Assembly: GCA_023433505.1 (NCBI GenBank)
Contig: JAEZCO010000042.1
Span: forward strand, 1 to 64,000
From: Bacillota bacterium
Lineage (GTDB): Bacteria; Bacillota; Clostridia; Acetivibrionales; DTU013
Direction: 5' to 3'
Length of the DNA: 64,000 nucleotides
Shown here: piece after piece, positions 7,609 to 15,262 of the stretch
Layout: each line of letters starts with the position of its first letter
Numbering within the stretch: position 1 is the first letter of the stretch
The notes under the pieces: generated by a model
Told to the model about the DNA's origin: nothing
What the model saw: only the letters and a program-made list of their open reading frames with translations
The model's database searches: none
Position numbers and translations under genes: made by a program

Positions 7609-10101
7609 CTATCTCTTTTCTATAAGTTGCTTTGCATATTCGACCAGCCGACTAGCGCCGTTGTATAATTTGTATACCTCTGCTCCTTTGCTTTCATATA
7701 CCAAAAGCAACCTGTCACCGGATTTGTCAAATTGAATATCTTTAACGGTATCTTTTGCTTTAATACTAAAAAGCTTCACACCCGAATCAATATCCCAGAC
7801 TCCTGTGGAATTGTCATACTCCGTTACGGCCAACCGCTTGCCGTCCCCTGCAAAAGCAGCACAGAAAAAGCCTTGCTTAAAGCCTCGGATCTCCCGGATT
7901 AAGGCATTCTTCTCCAGATTCCAAAGCATTATTTTGCACTTTTCAGGCTCAATGTCGGATACGGTGAGTACCAGATTATTGCCGTCAGGACTGAAGCGCA
8001 CACATGAGACCACACTTTCGTTCTTGATTTTGTTTATCTGTTTGCCTGTATCAGTATCCCATATAACAGTGCTTCCATCCGAAGAACCTGTAACCAGAAA
8101 TTTACCGTCATATCGGAAGTCGGCAGATACCGGGACATTCTGATAGCCTTTCAGTACATGGAGCTGCTTATAGGTTGCGGCATCCCATATTCTTACCGTA
8201 TTGTCAAAAGAACCTGAAGCTATATACCTGCTGTCAGAACTGAACCTGGCGAATGAGACGGCTTTGGAGTGCTGTGATAATTTGGCAAGCAGTTTATTCT
8301 CCGAGGCATCATATACCAGCATGTTACCGGTAAAATCGCCAACGAGCAGCTTTTTTCCCGACCTGTCAATATCGAGGAATTTTTTCTCTTCATCCGGTGT
8401 ACTTCCTTCGGCGTAAGCTTTGATGCTGCCATCCTCCACAAACCATGCCGCTAATGCAGTATGATTGCCGCTATTCACCGGAATGGCTTCCATATATGGC
8501 TTCTGCCCTTCCAGCTCCGAGACAACCGCACTGTATTCGCGGGACTCCTCATTACCAATACCGACTGCAAGCCTGCTGCTGTCATGGCTAAAGCTGAAGC
8601 ATACGAGGCTGTCGCTCCTTGCCGCAGTAAAGTATTGGGTAAATCCTTCAGAAGAAAAAACTCTTACTTCTTCCTGATCGGTGGAAGCGGCGACATATCT
8701 TCCGTCAGGACTGAACTTGACATGCCAGTAAAAGGCGGCGTCAGCTGTGGCTGAGATTTTTTCCAGCGAGTCGAGAGCATATAGTTCAACCTTTCCCGAT
8801 TCAGTTATCGCAGCAATACGGTTTGCCTTTGTGTTTATATCATACCGGTCAAAACTTTTGAGAAATGGTTCCAGGTTTTTAGCTGAGAAAATCTTTGCAT
8901 CCTCAGAGCCCTCCGCCCGGACTATGTTTTTGCCGTCTGCGGAAAATGCAGCATATCCACTGCTCCACACCGTTTTTTCAAGCTTGTTCCCTGTTAAAAC
9001 ATCCCAAATAACAGCCGTTCCATCTTGGGAAGTGGTCACAAGCCTGTCGTCTTCCGGACTGAAATCGGCATAGACCACTGCACCGGTATGCCCTTTACGC
9101 ATAACTGTTTTTTGCCGGCCGGTTTTCAAATCCCATACGGAGGTAGTATAATCTTCTGATGTGACCGCAGCAAGAGTATCGTTGTCGTTGAAGCATATGC
9201 TTGTTATGGGGGCCTTATGCGCTGTAAGCTTCAAAGTCCTGCGATAATCCCCCAAAGCAGCATATAACGCAGCCTCTGCTTGAGCTGTGTATGGCCGTTC
9301 TTCTGCGCCGCCGTTTCCCGGGAGCGCCTGTATCGCTGTCTCAATACCCTTGAGCGCATCACCCTCGGAGGTTTGTCTTACGGATAGATCGGCAAGGTAA
9401 AGTGAATTGTTGAAGAGGGCGGCATTTTTTTGCTCACGGTAATTGTGCCACTGGTAAACCCCCACAGCAGTCAGCAAGCATAAAAAAACGAGAATACTTG
9501 AACCGACAGAGATAATTCTTCTTTTCAGACGCTGCCTATGCCTTTGCTTGAGGTCATCATAGCCGCACCCCAGTAAGGGAGCAAGCAGTCGGAGTTTTTC
9601 AGCACGAAGCAGCTTCAAGGATTTTTTTACTGTCTCAGCCCTGATATCCGCCGCAAGCGGTTCGTTTGGGACGATATTTTCAAATATGCTGCCATTCTGG
9701 TCTACTTCTGTGAGTACATTGGTTAGAAGAGGTTCCGGAAAGGAATCTTCCGGCTCACCCTCGATAAGGAGGGTTAAAATTCTATCCGGACCATGGATTT
9801 TCTTAAAGGTTTCAATTTCAGATACAACCCACTGGGACTGAGGTGTCCGGGGAGAACATATAACAATCAGGAATTCCGAATCTTTCAACGCATTTATCAG
9901 GTTATCGCCGAGATTGCCCGAAGTCGGCAACTCGTCACGGTCTTTGAAAATCCTATTGATTTTTTTCACTACGCCCTTTTTTACAAGGTGTCCCGGCGTC
10001 TTATAAGTTTCAAGCAGTTTGTGGAGCTTTTCCGCCATAACGATATCAGGGTGTGTATGTCTGTAACTGATAAAGGCATTATACTGGTATTCTGTATTCA
10101 T
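7609..10101 (-). CDS. TIR domain - transmembrane - WD40 repeat protein
   Basis: 830 residues. An N-terminal TIR domain (about 5-150) has YNAFISYRH, FKDRDELPTSGNLGDNL and SPRTPQSQWVVSEIE. The W-x-x-x-E glutamate (about residue 95) is the position of the catalytic glutamate of NAD-cleaving TIR domains. A single membrane helix lies near 197-215. From about 285 to the end there are repeated WD40 blades of the type ..FSPDGR.V...D.T..VWD, predicted to form one or two propellers. The TIR side would be cytoplasmic. With one helix and an N-terminal TIR domain the propeller should face outside, unless the topology is reversed. It is the first gene of a three-gene minus-strand unit. It could be an immune effector, a signalling scaffold or a NADase. 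TIR assignment is firm, role is inference. Confidence 0.85.
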   Translation of the reverse strand: MNTEYQYNAFISYRHTHPDIVMAEKLHKLLETYKTPGHLVKKGVVKKINRIFKDRDELPTSGNLGDNLINALKDSEFLIVICSPRTPQSQWVVSEIETFKKIHGPDRILTLLIEGEPEDSFPEPLLTNVLTEVDQNGSIFENIVPNEPLAADIRAETVKKSLKLLRAEKLRLLAPLLGCGYDDLKQRHRQRLKRRIISVGSSILVFLCLLTAVGVYQWHNYREQKNAALFNNSLYLADLSVRQTSEGDALKGIETAIQALPGNGGAEERPYTAQAEAALYAALGDYRRTLKLTAHKAPITSICFNDNDTLAAVTSEDYTTSVWDLKTGRQKTVMRKGHTGAVVYADFSPEDDRLVTTSQDGTAVIWDVLTGNKLEKTVWSSGYAAFSADGKNIVRAEGSEDAKIFSAKNLEPFLKSFDRYDINTKANRIAAITESGKVELYALDSLEKISATADAAFYWHVKFSPDGRYVAASTDQEEVRVFSSEGFTQYFTAARSDSLVCFSFSHDSSRLAVGIGNEESREYSAVVSELEGQKPYMEAIPVNSGNHTALAAWFVEDGSIKAYAEGSTPDEEKKFLDIDRSGKKLLVGDFTGNMLVYDASENKLLAKLSQHSKAVSFARFSSDSRYIASGSFDNTVRIWDAATYKQLHVLKGYQNVPVSADFRYDGKFLVTGSSDGSTVIWDTDTGKQINKIKNESVVSCVRFSPDGNNLVLTVSDIEPEKCKIMLWNLEKNALIREIRGFKQGFFCAAFAGDGKRLAVTEYDNSTGVWDIDSGVKLFSIKAKDTVKDIQFDKSGDRLLLVYESKGAEVYKLYNGASRLVEYAKQLIEKR

Positions 10102-10284
10102 GATAAAGCAATCACCCCTTGCTAGCGAGTGAAGGGCACAGCCTTCTCCAAACCGCTTTACTCCTTAATTACATAATTTTAACAGACGCCCGGCAAATAC
10201 TCAATGTTTTACGCAAATTTATTCCCGGTCCGTCATTAATCCAAAGTCATCCAAGCGAACAGGGCAGTCCATAAATCTTTTGCA

Positions 10285-10319
10285 CAAAAAAAGACGTGTA
10301 AGTATTCTCTCACGTCTTC
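10285..10319 (-). terminator. rho-independent terminator after the flavin reductase pair
   Basis: On the minus strand AAGACGTGA pairs with TACACGTCTT around a 9-base loop, followed by TTTTTTTGTG. It lies about 140 bases beyond the stop of the 10456 gene. The rest of the 10102-10455 gap holds no convincing gene; a 15-codon frame at 10381 is too short to support. Confidence 0.8.
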
Positions 10320-10455
10320 ATCGGATTATATCGTCCCCCCTTTTTTGCGATAATTGCAAAATACTTTATTGGGAGGTCCATGCAAAAAATTGAGCGAAAG
10401 GACAAGCCGGATACTTTTCCCGGATAAGGACAGCAAGGTCAGGGAAGTGCCCGGT

Positions 10456-11130
10456 TTAAGTCTTGGTCCATACTCTTTTACTTAAATTTTTTCTTGAACT
10501 CTTAGCTTCAACTGTCCAATGGTGGCTGGCTGCAGCCATGAAGAGGAATTTCGGCATTGAAGGGTTTGTCATAATATTGTTGTGTTGTGTGCTCCCCCGG
10601 CTTTCCAGTTCATTTGACAGTTTAACCAAAGCATTGTAGATATTGCGTTTCAGCCTGCTATTCAACGGGATTACCTCCATGGTTTCCTTGACAAATTCCC
10701 CGGCACCGATACCTATGCCAAATCTCCAGCTATAGCCGATTCGCGCCGTATAGTGAGCCATGATCTTAAGGGCGTTGATATTCTGTCTTCCCTCTATAAA
10801 GCCGTTGTTTATAATTGAGTACACTCTTGGCGGAGTATAATCCGGTGTTTGAGGATGACCGGCGAGGTAGGCGTCAAAGGCGTACATATATTCCAGCAGG
10901 TTTGATGGGATTGCATCGATGTAGAGTGGGAATACGAAGACGATGGATTCCATTGCGCCCATGAGTGCGAAGTCTTCCTCCACAGTATTTTGCTTCAGAC
11001 TCTCCACTACGCAGATCTCATGAATTTGAGTCGTTTGCTTGCTGAGCATCCCAATTACTTTATCTATCAGACCTTTGGATGCGCTATGATTACCTCTTGG
11101 GCTTCCATTCACAAAGCATATTTTATTCAT
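10456..11130 (-). CDS. flavodoxin-like NAD(P)H-dependent FMN reductase
   Basis: A 224-residue flavodoxin-fold protein. The N-terminal strand-loop NGSPRGNHSASKGL is the phosphate-binding loop of NADPH-dependent FMN reductases, and VFPLYIDAIPSNLLEYM near residue 85-105 is the second flavin-binding loop. It probably reduces quinones, nitro- or azo-compounds. Its start overlaps the stop of the upstream flavodoxin gene by four bases, so translation is likely coupled. The C-terminal ~35 residues are basic and not typical of the family. Confidence 0.82.
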   Translation of the reverse strand: MNKICFVNGSPRGNHSASKGLIDKVIGMLSKQTTQIHEICVVESLKQNTVEEDFALMGAMESIVFVFPLYIDAIPSNLLEYMYAFDAYLAGHPQTPDYTPPRVYSIINNGFIEGRQNINALKIMAHYTARIGYSWRFGIGIGAGEFVKETMEVIPLNSRLKRNIYNALVKLSNELESRGSTQHNNIMTNPSMPKFLFMAAASHHWTVEAKSSRKNLSKRVWTKT

Positions 11131-11699
11131 TCTATCTCAAGCTCCTTTATATATTGACTGAGGGAGTTCAAACTGTCCTCCAGCTCCGCTTCTTTTCTGC
11201 TGATATAGGCTTTGGCTTTATTCGCCTGGTAGTTTATTGCATTGGCATCGCACAGAGACCGGAAGGTATCCGCCTCTTCCATGGTGATGTCCTCTCCGTA
11301 GCCAAAGGCAACGAAGTCGGGATATTGCTTGTAACGCGGGGCATGATGCACCTCGCCATGGATCTTTTTGAAAAAGGGAAGGATATTGGGCAGCATCCGG
11401 TCCAGCGTTCTCCGGATAGCCGGAGTATAACAGCCGTATTTTACCGGAGAGACAAAAATGGCAATTTCACTTCCGATATAGGCTTTGCTTATATCATTAC
11501 TGACATCTTTAAATACACATTCCCCCGGGGTTTTGAGCCAGCAGCCGAAGCAGCCCACACAGTAATGCATATCCTGTGTTTGAACATCATACGCGAAAAC
11601 CCTATGTCCGCTCCTTTCAAGAAATTCCTTTAATTCCTGCTTTACCTTTGTTCCAAGCCTGCTGGTATCTAAAGCATCACTTACTATCAAGACATTCAT
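11127..11699 (-). CDS. flavodoxin-family protein with CxGCxxC motif
   Basis: 190 residues with a flavodoxin fold starting MNVLIVSDALDTSRLGTKV. CVGCFGCWLKTPGEC near residue 48-62 is the cysteine motif common in clostridial iron-sulfur or thiol flavoproteins that reduce FMN-linked substrates, and FVSPVKYGCYTPAIRRTLDR is the flavin loop. It is the first gene of a two-gene unit driven by a consensus promoter that overlaps two operator repeats, divergent from a TetR regulator. The arrangement suggests induction by a toxic electrophile or quinone sensed by that regulator. Confidence 0.82.
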   Translation of the reverse strand: MNVLIVSDALDTSRLGTKVKQELKEFLERSGHRVFAYDVQTQDMHYCVGCFGCWLKTPGECVFKDVSNDISKAYIGSEIAIFVSPVKYGCYTPAIRRTLDRMLPNILPFFKKIHGEVHHAPRYKQYPDFVAFGYGEDITMEEADTFRSLCDANAINYQANKAKAYISRKEAELEDSLNSLSQYIKELEIE

Positions 11700-11715
11700 A
11701 CGATTTACCTCTCTT

Positions 11716-11786
11716 AATGTTTACACTGTCTACATGTCGGTATTATACACCACAATGTTTACACTGTCAACTTTATGTGGTATAAT
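11716..11786. promoter_or_regulatory. divergent promoters with duplicated TetR operator
   Basis: The 15-base repeat AATGTTTACACTGTC occurs at 11716-11730 and 11754-11768. The second copy extends into a near-palindrome TTTACA-C-TGTCAA. The minus-strand promoter for the flavodoxin genes is TTGACA (11765-11770), 17 bases, TATAAT (11742-11747). The plus-strand promoter for the TetR gene is TTTACA (11758-11763), 17 bases, TATAAT (11781-11786). The two -35 boxes lie within or overlap operator copy 2, and copy 1 sits just downstream of the minus-strand start. One bound regulator could therefore shut both genes. Confidence 0.85.
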
Positions 11787-11841
11787 TTTTTTAACCGTTT
11801 TTAAAACAGAGATAAATTATATCCATTAAGAGGTGCAAGCA

Positions 11842-12477
11842 TTGCGTAAGGAACATTATCATCATGGCGATTTAAAAAAGGAAATGATACAACACGGCAT
11901 ACAGTTGTTGAATGAAGTAGACTATGACGGCTTTTCGCTGCGAAAGATCGCCGCCATGTGCGGAGTGACGCACTCTGCTCCTTATAAACATTTCAAGAGC
12001 AAGGATGACCTTATCGCTGCGATTGTACAGGAGGTATCCGGCAGCTTTAAGGCAGCGCTGGAGGAAGCGGAGAAGAGGTACCCCGATGATGTGGAAAATC
12101 AGATAATCGAGCTTGGAAAATGCTATGTGCGGTTTATGGTCGAAAATCCCGATTACATGCGGTTTATTTTTGTTAACCCCAGTCAAAAGCGCATCAATAT
12201 GATCCATGAATCAGACAGCAACACAGATCCGTATAAGATTTTCAAAGCAAGCGCGCTAAGGTATTTGGAATGGCTGAAAGCAAATCCTCAGGATCAGGCT
12301 GTAGATATTCTTACAATGTGGAGTCTTGTGCATGGTTATTCGATGCTGCTGGTTAACGGAAATATTGGTGTGTCTGACAACTATCTTGAAGTTATTGATA
12401 AGATGCTAAGGGAAAAGTTATGCTTTAATTTTCAATGGGAGACATGCCCCCATCCCCCCTCGCTGCGAGCGAAATGA
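11842..12477 (+). CDS. TetR-family regulator (WHG-domain type)
   Basis: 211 residues. The N-terminal helix-turn-helix is FSLRKIAAMCGVTHSAPYKHF (split here as FSLRKIAAMCG and VTHSAPYKHF), with HHGDLKKEM before it, as in the TetR subfamily with a TetR_C_33/WHG ligand-binding domain. TTG 11842 is preferred because AAGAGG lies 8 bases upstream, whereas a GTG at 11833 overlaps that site. It is divergent from two flavodoxin-type genes and probably represses both them and itself. The last ~16 codons (from about FQWETCPHPPSLRAK) are encoded by a dispersed repeat also present near 17401-17470, which supplies the stop codon, so the C-terminus is not ancestral. Confidence 0.87.
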   Translation: MRKEHYHHGDLKKEMIQHGIQLLNEVDYDGFSLRKIAAMCGVTHSAPYKHFKSKDDLIAAIVQEVSGSFKAALEEAEKRYPDDVENQIIELGKCYVRFMVENPDYMRFIFVNPSQKRINMIHESDSNTDPYKIFKASALRYLEWLKANPQDQAVDILTMWSLVHGYSMLLVNGNIGVSDNYLEVIDKMLREKLCFNFQWETCPHPPSLRAK

Positions 12478-12498
12478 ATTTGCCCTATGCTACACTTT
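12426..12498. repeat. partial copy of dispersed hairpin repeat
   Basis: This stretch aligns almost base for base with 17406-17478. Both have TTTC/CAATGGG...CCCCCAT, then a CCCCTCGCTGC-type segment, GCGAAATGAATT, GCCC and CTACACTT. The copy lacks the downstream CGCCACG and GAACAACGT hairpins seen in the two fuller copies. It overlaps the 3' end of the TetR gene. Confidence 0.78.
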
Positions 12499-12536
12499 GA
12501 GTAAAAAACTCTGCAGCCCCTTTCATGCGGTACAAA

Positions 12537-12557
12537 GCCGCCGGTTCAGCCGGCGGC
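12537..12557 (-). terminator. hairpin terminator of the CBM/beta-helix gene
   Basis: A perfect 8-bp stem GCCGCCGG/CCGGCGGC with a 5-base loop lies 15 bases after the stop codon. On the minus strand only TTTGTA follows, so the U-tract is weak and termination may be partial. Confidence 0.6.
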
Positions 12558-12571
12558 CCTGTTCGTGCTGT

Positions 12572-14818
12572 TTAGTTGTATCCGGGCGATACATAGTTTA
12601 TGCCTGAGACACCCGAGGGTACGAAATCGCCTCCGGGAGGCACTCCTTTGTTGACGGTCCCAACTCGATTGGGAGTATTCCATGCAACAGAGGACAGGTC
12701 CTGCGTCGGATTTATTGTCGGCGATACCGAATCACCCAGTGTCCGGCCCGGACGCGGAGAGATCCAGAAGTTTTGTATCGTCAGGAGGTAAACCGAATCT
12801 CCGCCGGAGCCCGTTTCATCCGTCCAGAGATAGTATCCGCCGGAGCTGTCCAGCCCTATCTGTCCGGTAATATTGATATTTTTCAAAGTAACGCCGCCGA
12901 TATCTCCCCGGTCACGCCGGACAAAGAAGCCCTGATAACTGCTGGATGCCGTGATCCGGTCTGCCTTCAGCTGGCTGACGCCTCCCCAGGGTTGGCAGAC
13001 ATCGGAGTGGGTATGTCCGATTTTCGCTCCCACCAGGTTGTCAATCCTGCAATTCTGGAACACCACCACCGCCGCCGGGGCATTGATGGCCATGGCATCG
13101 CCTTCATGTCCCGAGCCGGCGATAATGTGAATGCCTTCGATGAAAATCGTCCCGTTGCAGCCTTCGTCAATGTAAATCGCCCTGTCGTCTCCGTCTACAT
13201 TGGCTCTGATCTGGATTTCGCCGCCGATCATTCTCACATTGTGCGCATTTTTAATATGGATTTGTCCGGTAAATGTAGAAGGGGGCAGTACGATAATGGC
13301 GTCCTTCCATGCCGGATTAACCTCATAGGTACCGGAGCCGCTGACATTATAGGTTATGGTGTCAGCCGCCATCGGCGGAGGCGTCCAGGTGAGCTTGCTG
13401 TCTGAAGGCGACCCGGTAGGCGTTGGGGTCGGTGTGGCTCCCCCCATAGTGATGGTGAATTTGTCAAGGTTTATACCCCAGCTATTGGCTTCATCATTTC
13501 TGATCATAATGGTGTTTCCAGTCCCTGAATTTAATGAAATCGTTGCGGTTACTGTGCTAAAGGTATTCCAACCGCCGGTATTGGAGAAATTCAACGTCGT
13601 CCTGGTCCCGTTTACAAACAGGCCCTTGCTTGCTCCGGTATCATTGGATGCATAAGTCACAACAAGGGTCGCCGTCCCGCCTGCTCCGCCGCTGACATTG
13701 CCAACCTGGCAGGAGGCACTGCTGTTGTGCAGGTTTCCGACGCTCTGTCCGCCGGAAGCATTACTGGTGCTCATAATGGTTGCTCCATTGGCCAGAGTGC
13801 CGCTTTCCGCCTCAATTGACTGAATCCCCGGAGTGGGTGTCGGCGTTGGGGTAGGCGCGGGCGTAGAAGAAGCTCCCGCAGGAGTGATTGCCAGCTTGTC
13901 AAAATTGATCCCCCAGCCGTTGGCGGCATCGTTTTTGATCATAATGGTATTTCCGGTCCCGGCATTCAATGTCACGGTGGTGGTTAACGTGGTATAGGAA
14001 TTCCAGCCGCCGGTATTGGAAAAATTCAGCGTCGCCACCTTGGTCCCGTTTACAAACAAGCCTTTGCTTGCCCCGGTGTCATTGGATGAATAAGTTATGA
14101 CGACGGTTGCCGTCCCTCCCGTCCCGCCATTGACATTTCCAACCTGGCAGGACGCATTGCTGTTGTGGAGATTTCCTATGCTCTGCCCGCCGGAAGCATT
14201 GGCATCGTTCACTATGGCTGCCCCATTGGAAAGTGTGCCGCTCTCTGCTTCAATCGACTGGGTGTCCGGTGGGGGTCCCGCTGTTTCAAACGTGGCATAG
14301 AGTGAATAATTGTATCCAAGGGATGAGCCTGACGGAAATGCTGAAGGAAACACCCCAAAGGTCTGAAAATCATTGTAGTACAGGGTGCCTCCGGAAGTTT
14401 GATAGCCATACGTCAGAGAAGCATCCTCGCCATACCATGCAATCCAGTAAGTACCGGCTGTAAGCTGTACCTGCGATAGAACATCCTGTGTATTCCAGCC
14501 GGCCGTGGGGACGAACTGCGCGGTTTCCGCCCTCTTGGTCCCGGGCATTCCGGATGCATTGTCATAGATTGCCATGCTCATTTTTTTGCCATTGGGATTC
14601 GCTTTTATGTTTGCAGATATACTTTGCAATGTTGCGGTCTGGGACAGGGTGCACTTTAATGCCATCAGATAATTTCCGGTATTGCTGTCACTGTCTGAAA
14701 GCACCGCCGCCGTGCCCATGGTGATGGCCGACGCATAGGCCTGAGGGCCGAAAGTGAACAGGTTCACCATGCATAGTGTGCAGATCATAAAAAACACAAA
14801 TGCTTTTCGTTTTAACAT
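12572..14818 (-). CDS. secreted protein with two CBM35-like modules and a right-handed beta-helix
   Basis: 748 residues. A signal peptide (about 1-29, ending AYAS) is followed by a beta-sandwich domain to about 180. Two closely related modules follow, each opening with QSIEAESGTL(S/A)NGA and ending GWNxxxxxT...N(D/E)W-GIN-(F/L)DK (about 187-312 and 334-455); these are CBM6/CBM35-type carbohydrate-binding domains. Thr-Pro linkers separate them. The C-terminal ~270 residues have short repeated strands (VRMIGGEIQI, GTIFIEGIHI, AVVVFQNCRI, GVTLKNINI) typical of a parallel beta-helix such as pectate lyase-like proteins. No lyase active site was recognised. It is the last gene of the first pectin locus and probably binds or cleaves plant cell-wall polysaccharide outside the cell. 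Confidence 0.82.
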   Translation of the reverse strand: MLKRKAFVFFMICTLCMVNLFTFGPQAYASAITMGTAAVLSDSDSNTGNYLMALKCTLSQTATLQSISANIKANPNGKKMSMAIYDNASGMPGTKRAETAQFVPTAGWNTQDVLSQVQLTAGTYWIAWYGEDASLTYGYQTSGGTLYYNDFQTFGVFPSAFPSGSSLGYNYSLYATFETAGPPPDTQSIEAESGTLSNGAAIVNDANASGGQSIGNLHNSNASCQVGNVNGGTGGTATVVITYSSNDTGASKGLFVNGTKVATLNFSNTGGWNSYTTLTTTVTLNAGTGNTIMIKNDAANGWGINFDKLAITPAGASSTPAPTPTPTPTPGIQSIEAESGTLANGATIMSTSNASGGQSVGNLHNSSASCQVGNVSGGAGGTATLVVTYASNDTGASKGLFVNGTRTTLNFSNTGGWNTFSTVTATISLNSGTGNTIMIRNDEANSWGINLDKFTITMGGATPTPTPTGSPSDSKLTWTPPPMAADTITYNVSGSGTYEVNPAWKDAIIVLPPSTFTGQIHIKNAHNVRMIGGEIQIRANVDGDDRAIYIDEGCNGTIFIEGIHIIAGSGHEGDAMAINAPAAVVVFQNCRIDNLVGAKIGHTHSDVCQPWGGVSQLKADRITASSSYQGFFVRRDRGDIGGVTLKNINITGQIGLDSSGGYYLWTDETGSGGDSVYLLTIQNFWISPRPGRTLGDSVSPTINPTQDLSSVAWNTPNRVGTVNKGVPPGGDFVPSGVSGINYVSPGYN

Positions 14819-15185
14819 AATCCATTACCTCCCAAAATGTTTGAAATATTTTGTTCTGACAGACCATTATGCCGCATTTGTAATATGACTAAGTTGAAAT
14901 CCTGCGCTGCTTGAAAATTGTATGCTATGGATGTAGCGATAGGTCACCTCATAGGCATCACTTCCTTTTGAGCATACTGCCATAGGATACAGCGTGAAAT
15001 GCCATATTTCGGGAGCTTGCCGGAATATTTACATGGAGTTTGACGCATAACACGCAGAGTTTTGTGGAAGATACAATATCTATGTGCAAGAACTATACTA
15101 CTCTAAAACAAATGTACATGCTACCGGAAAAAGCTTATAAAAATTGCCATAGTATTCTTAGAATTACAATTGTTTCTAATTATAT
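14819..15185. other. intergenic stretch without a recognised gene
   Basis: About 370 bases between the SBP terminator and the CBM/beta-helix gene. It contains the GGGAGG ribosome-binding site for that gene (around 14826-14833) and A/T-rich sequence. No clear consensus promoter, hairpin or coding sequence was identified. Confidence 0.6.
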
Positions 15186-15225
15186 AAAAAAAAATACGGA
15201 CTGCCATGGGTAATACGGCAGTCCG
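15186..15225 (-). terminator. rho-independent terminator of the sugar SBP gene
   Basis: A perfect 9-bp stem CGGACTGCC/GGCAGTCCG with an 11-base loop is followed on the minus strand by a run of nine T residues. It lies about 38 bases after the stop codon. Confidence 0.92.
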
Positions 15226-15262
15226 CAAAAGCAGAGCTATTTTAAATTCTATTGTAAAAATA

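Noticed and set aside
7609..10101. Thoeris-type (ThsB) defence assignment for the TIR protein
   Set aside because: No ThsA-like NADase gene is nearby and the TM-WD40 architecture differs from ThsB.
10381..10428. 15-codon frame with GGGAGG upstream
   Set aside because: Too short, the ribosome-binding site is too close to the start, and nothing conserved can be recognised.
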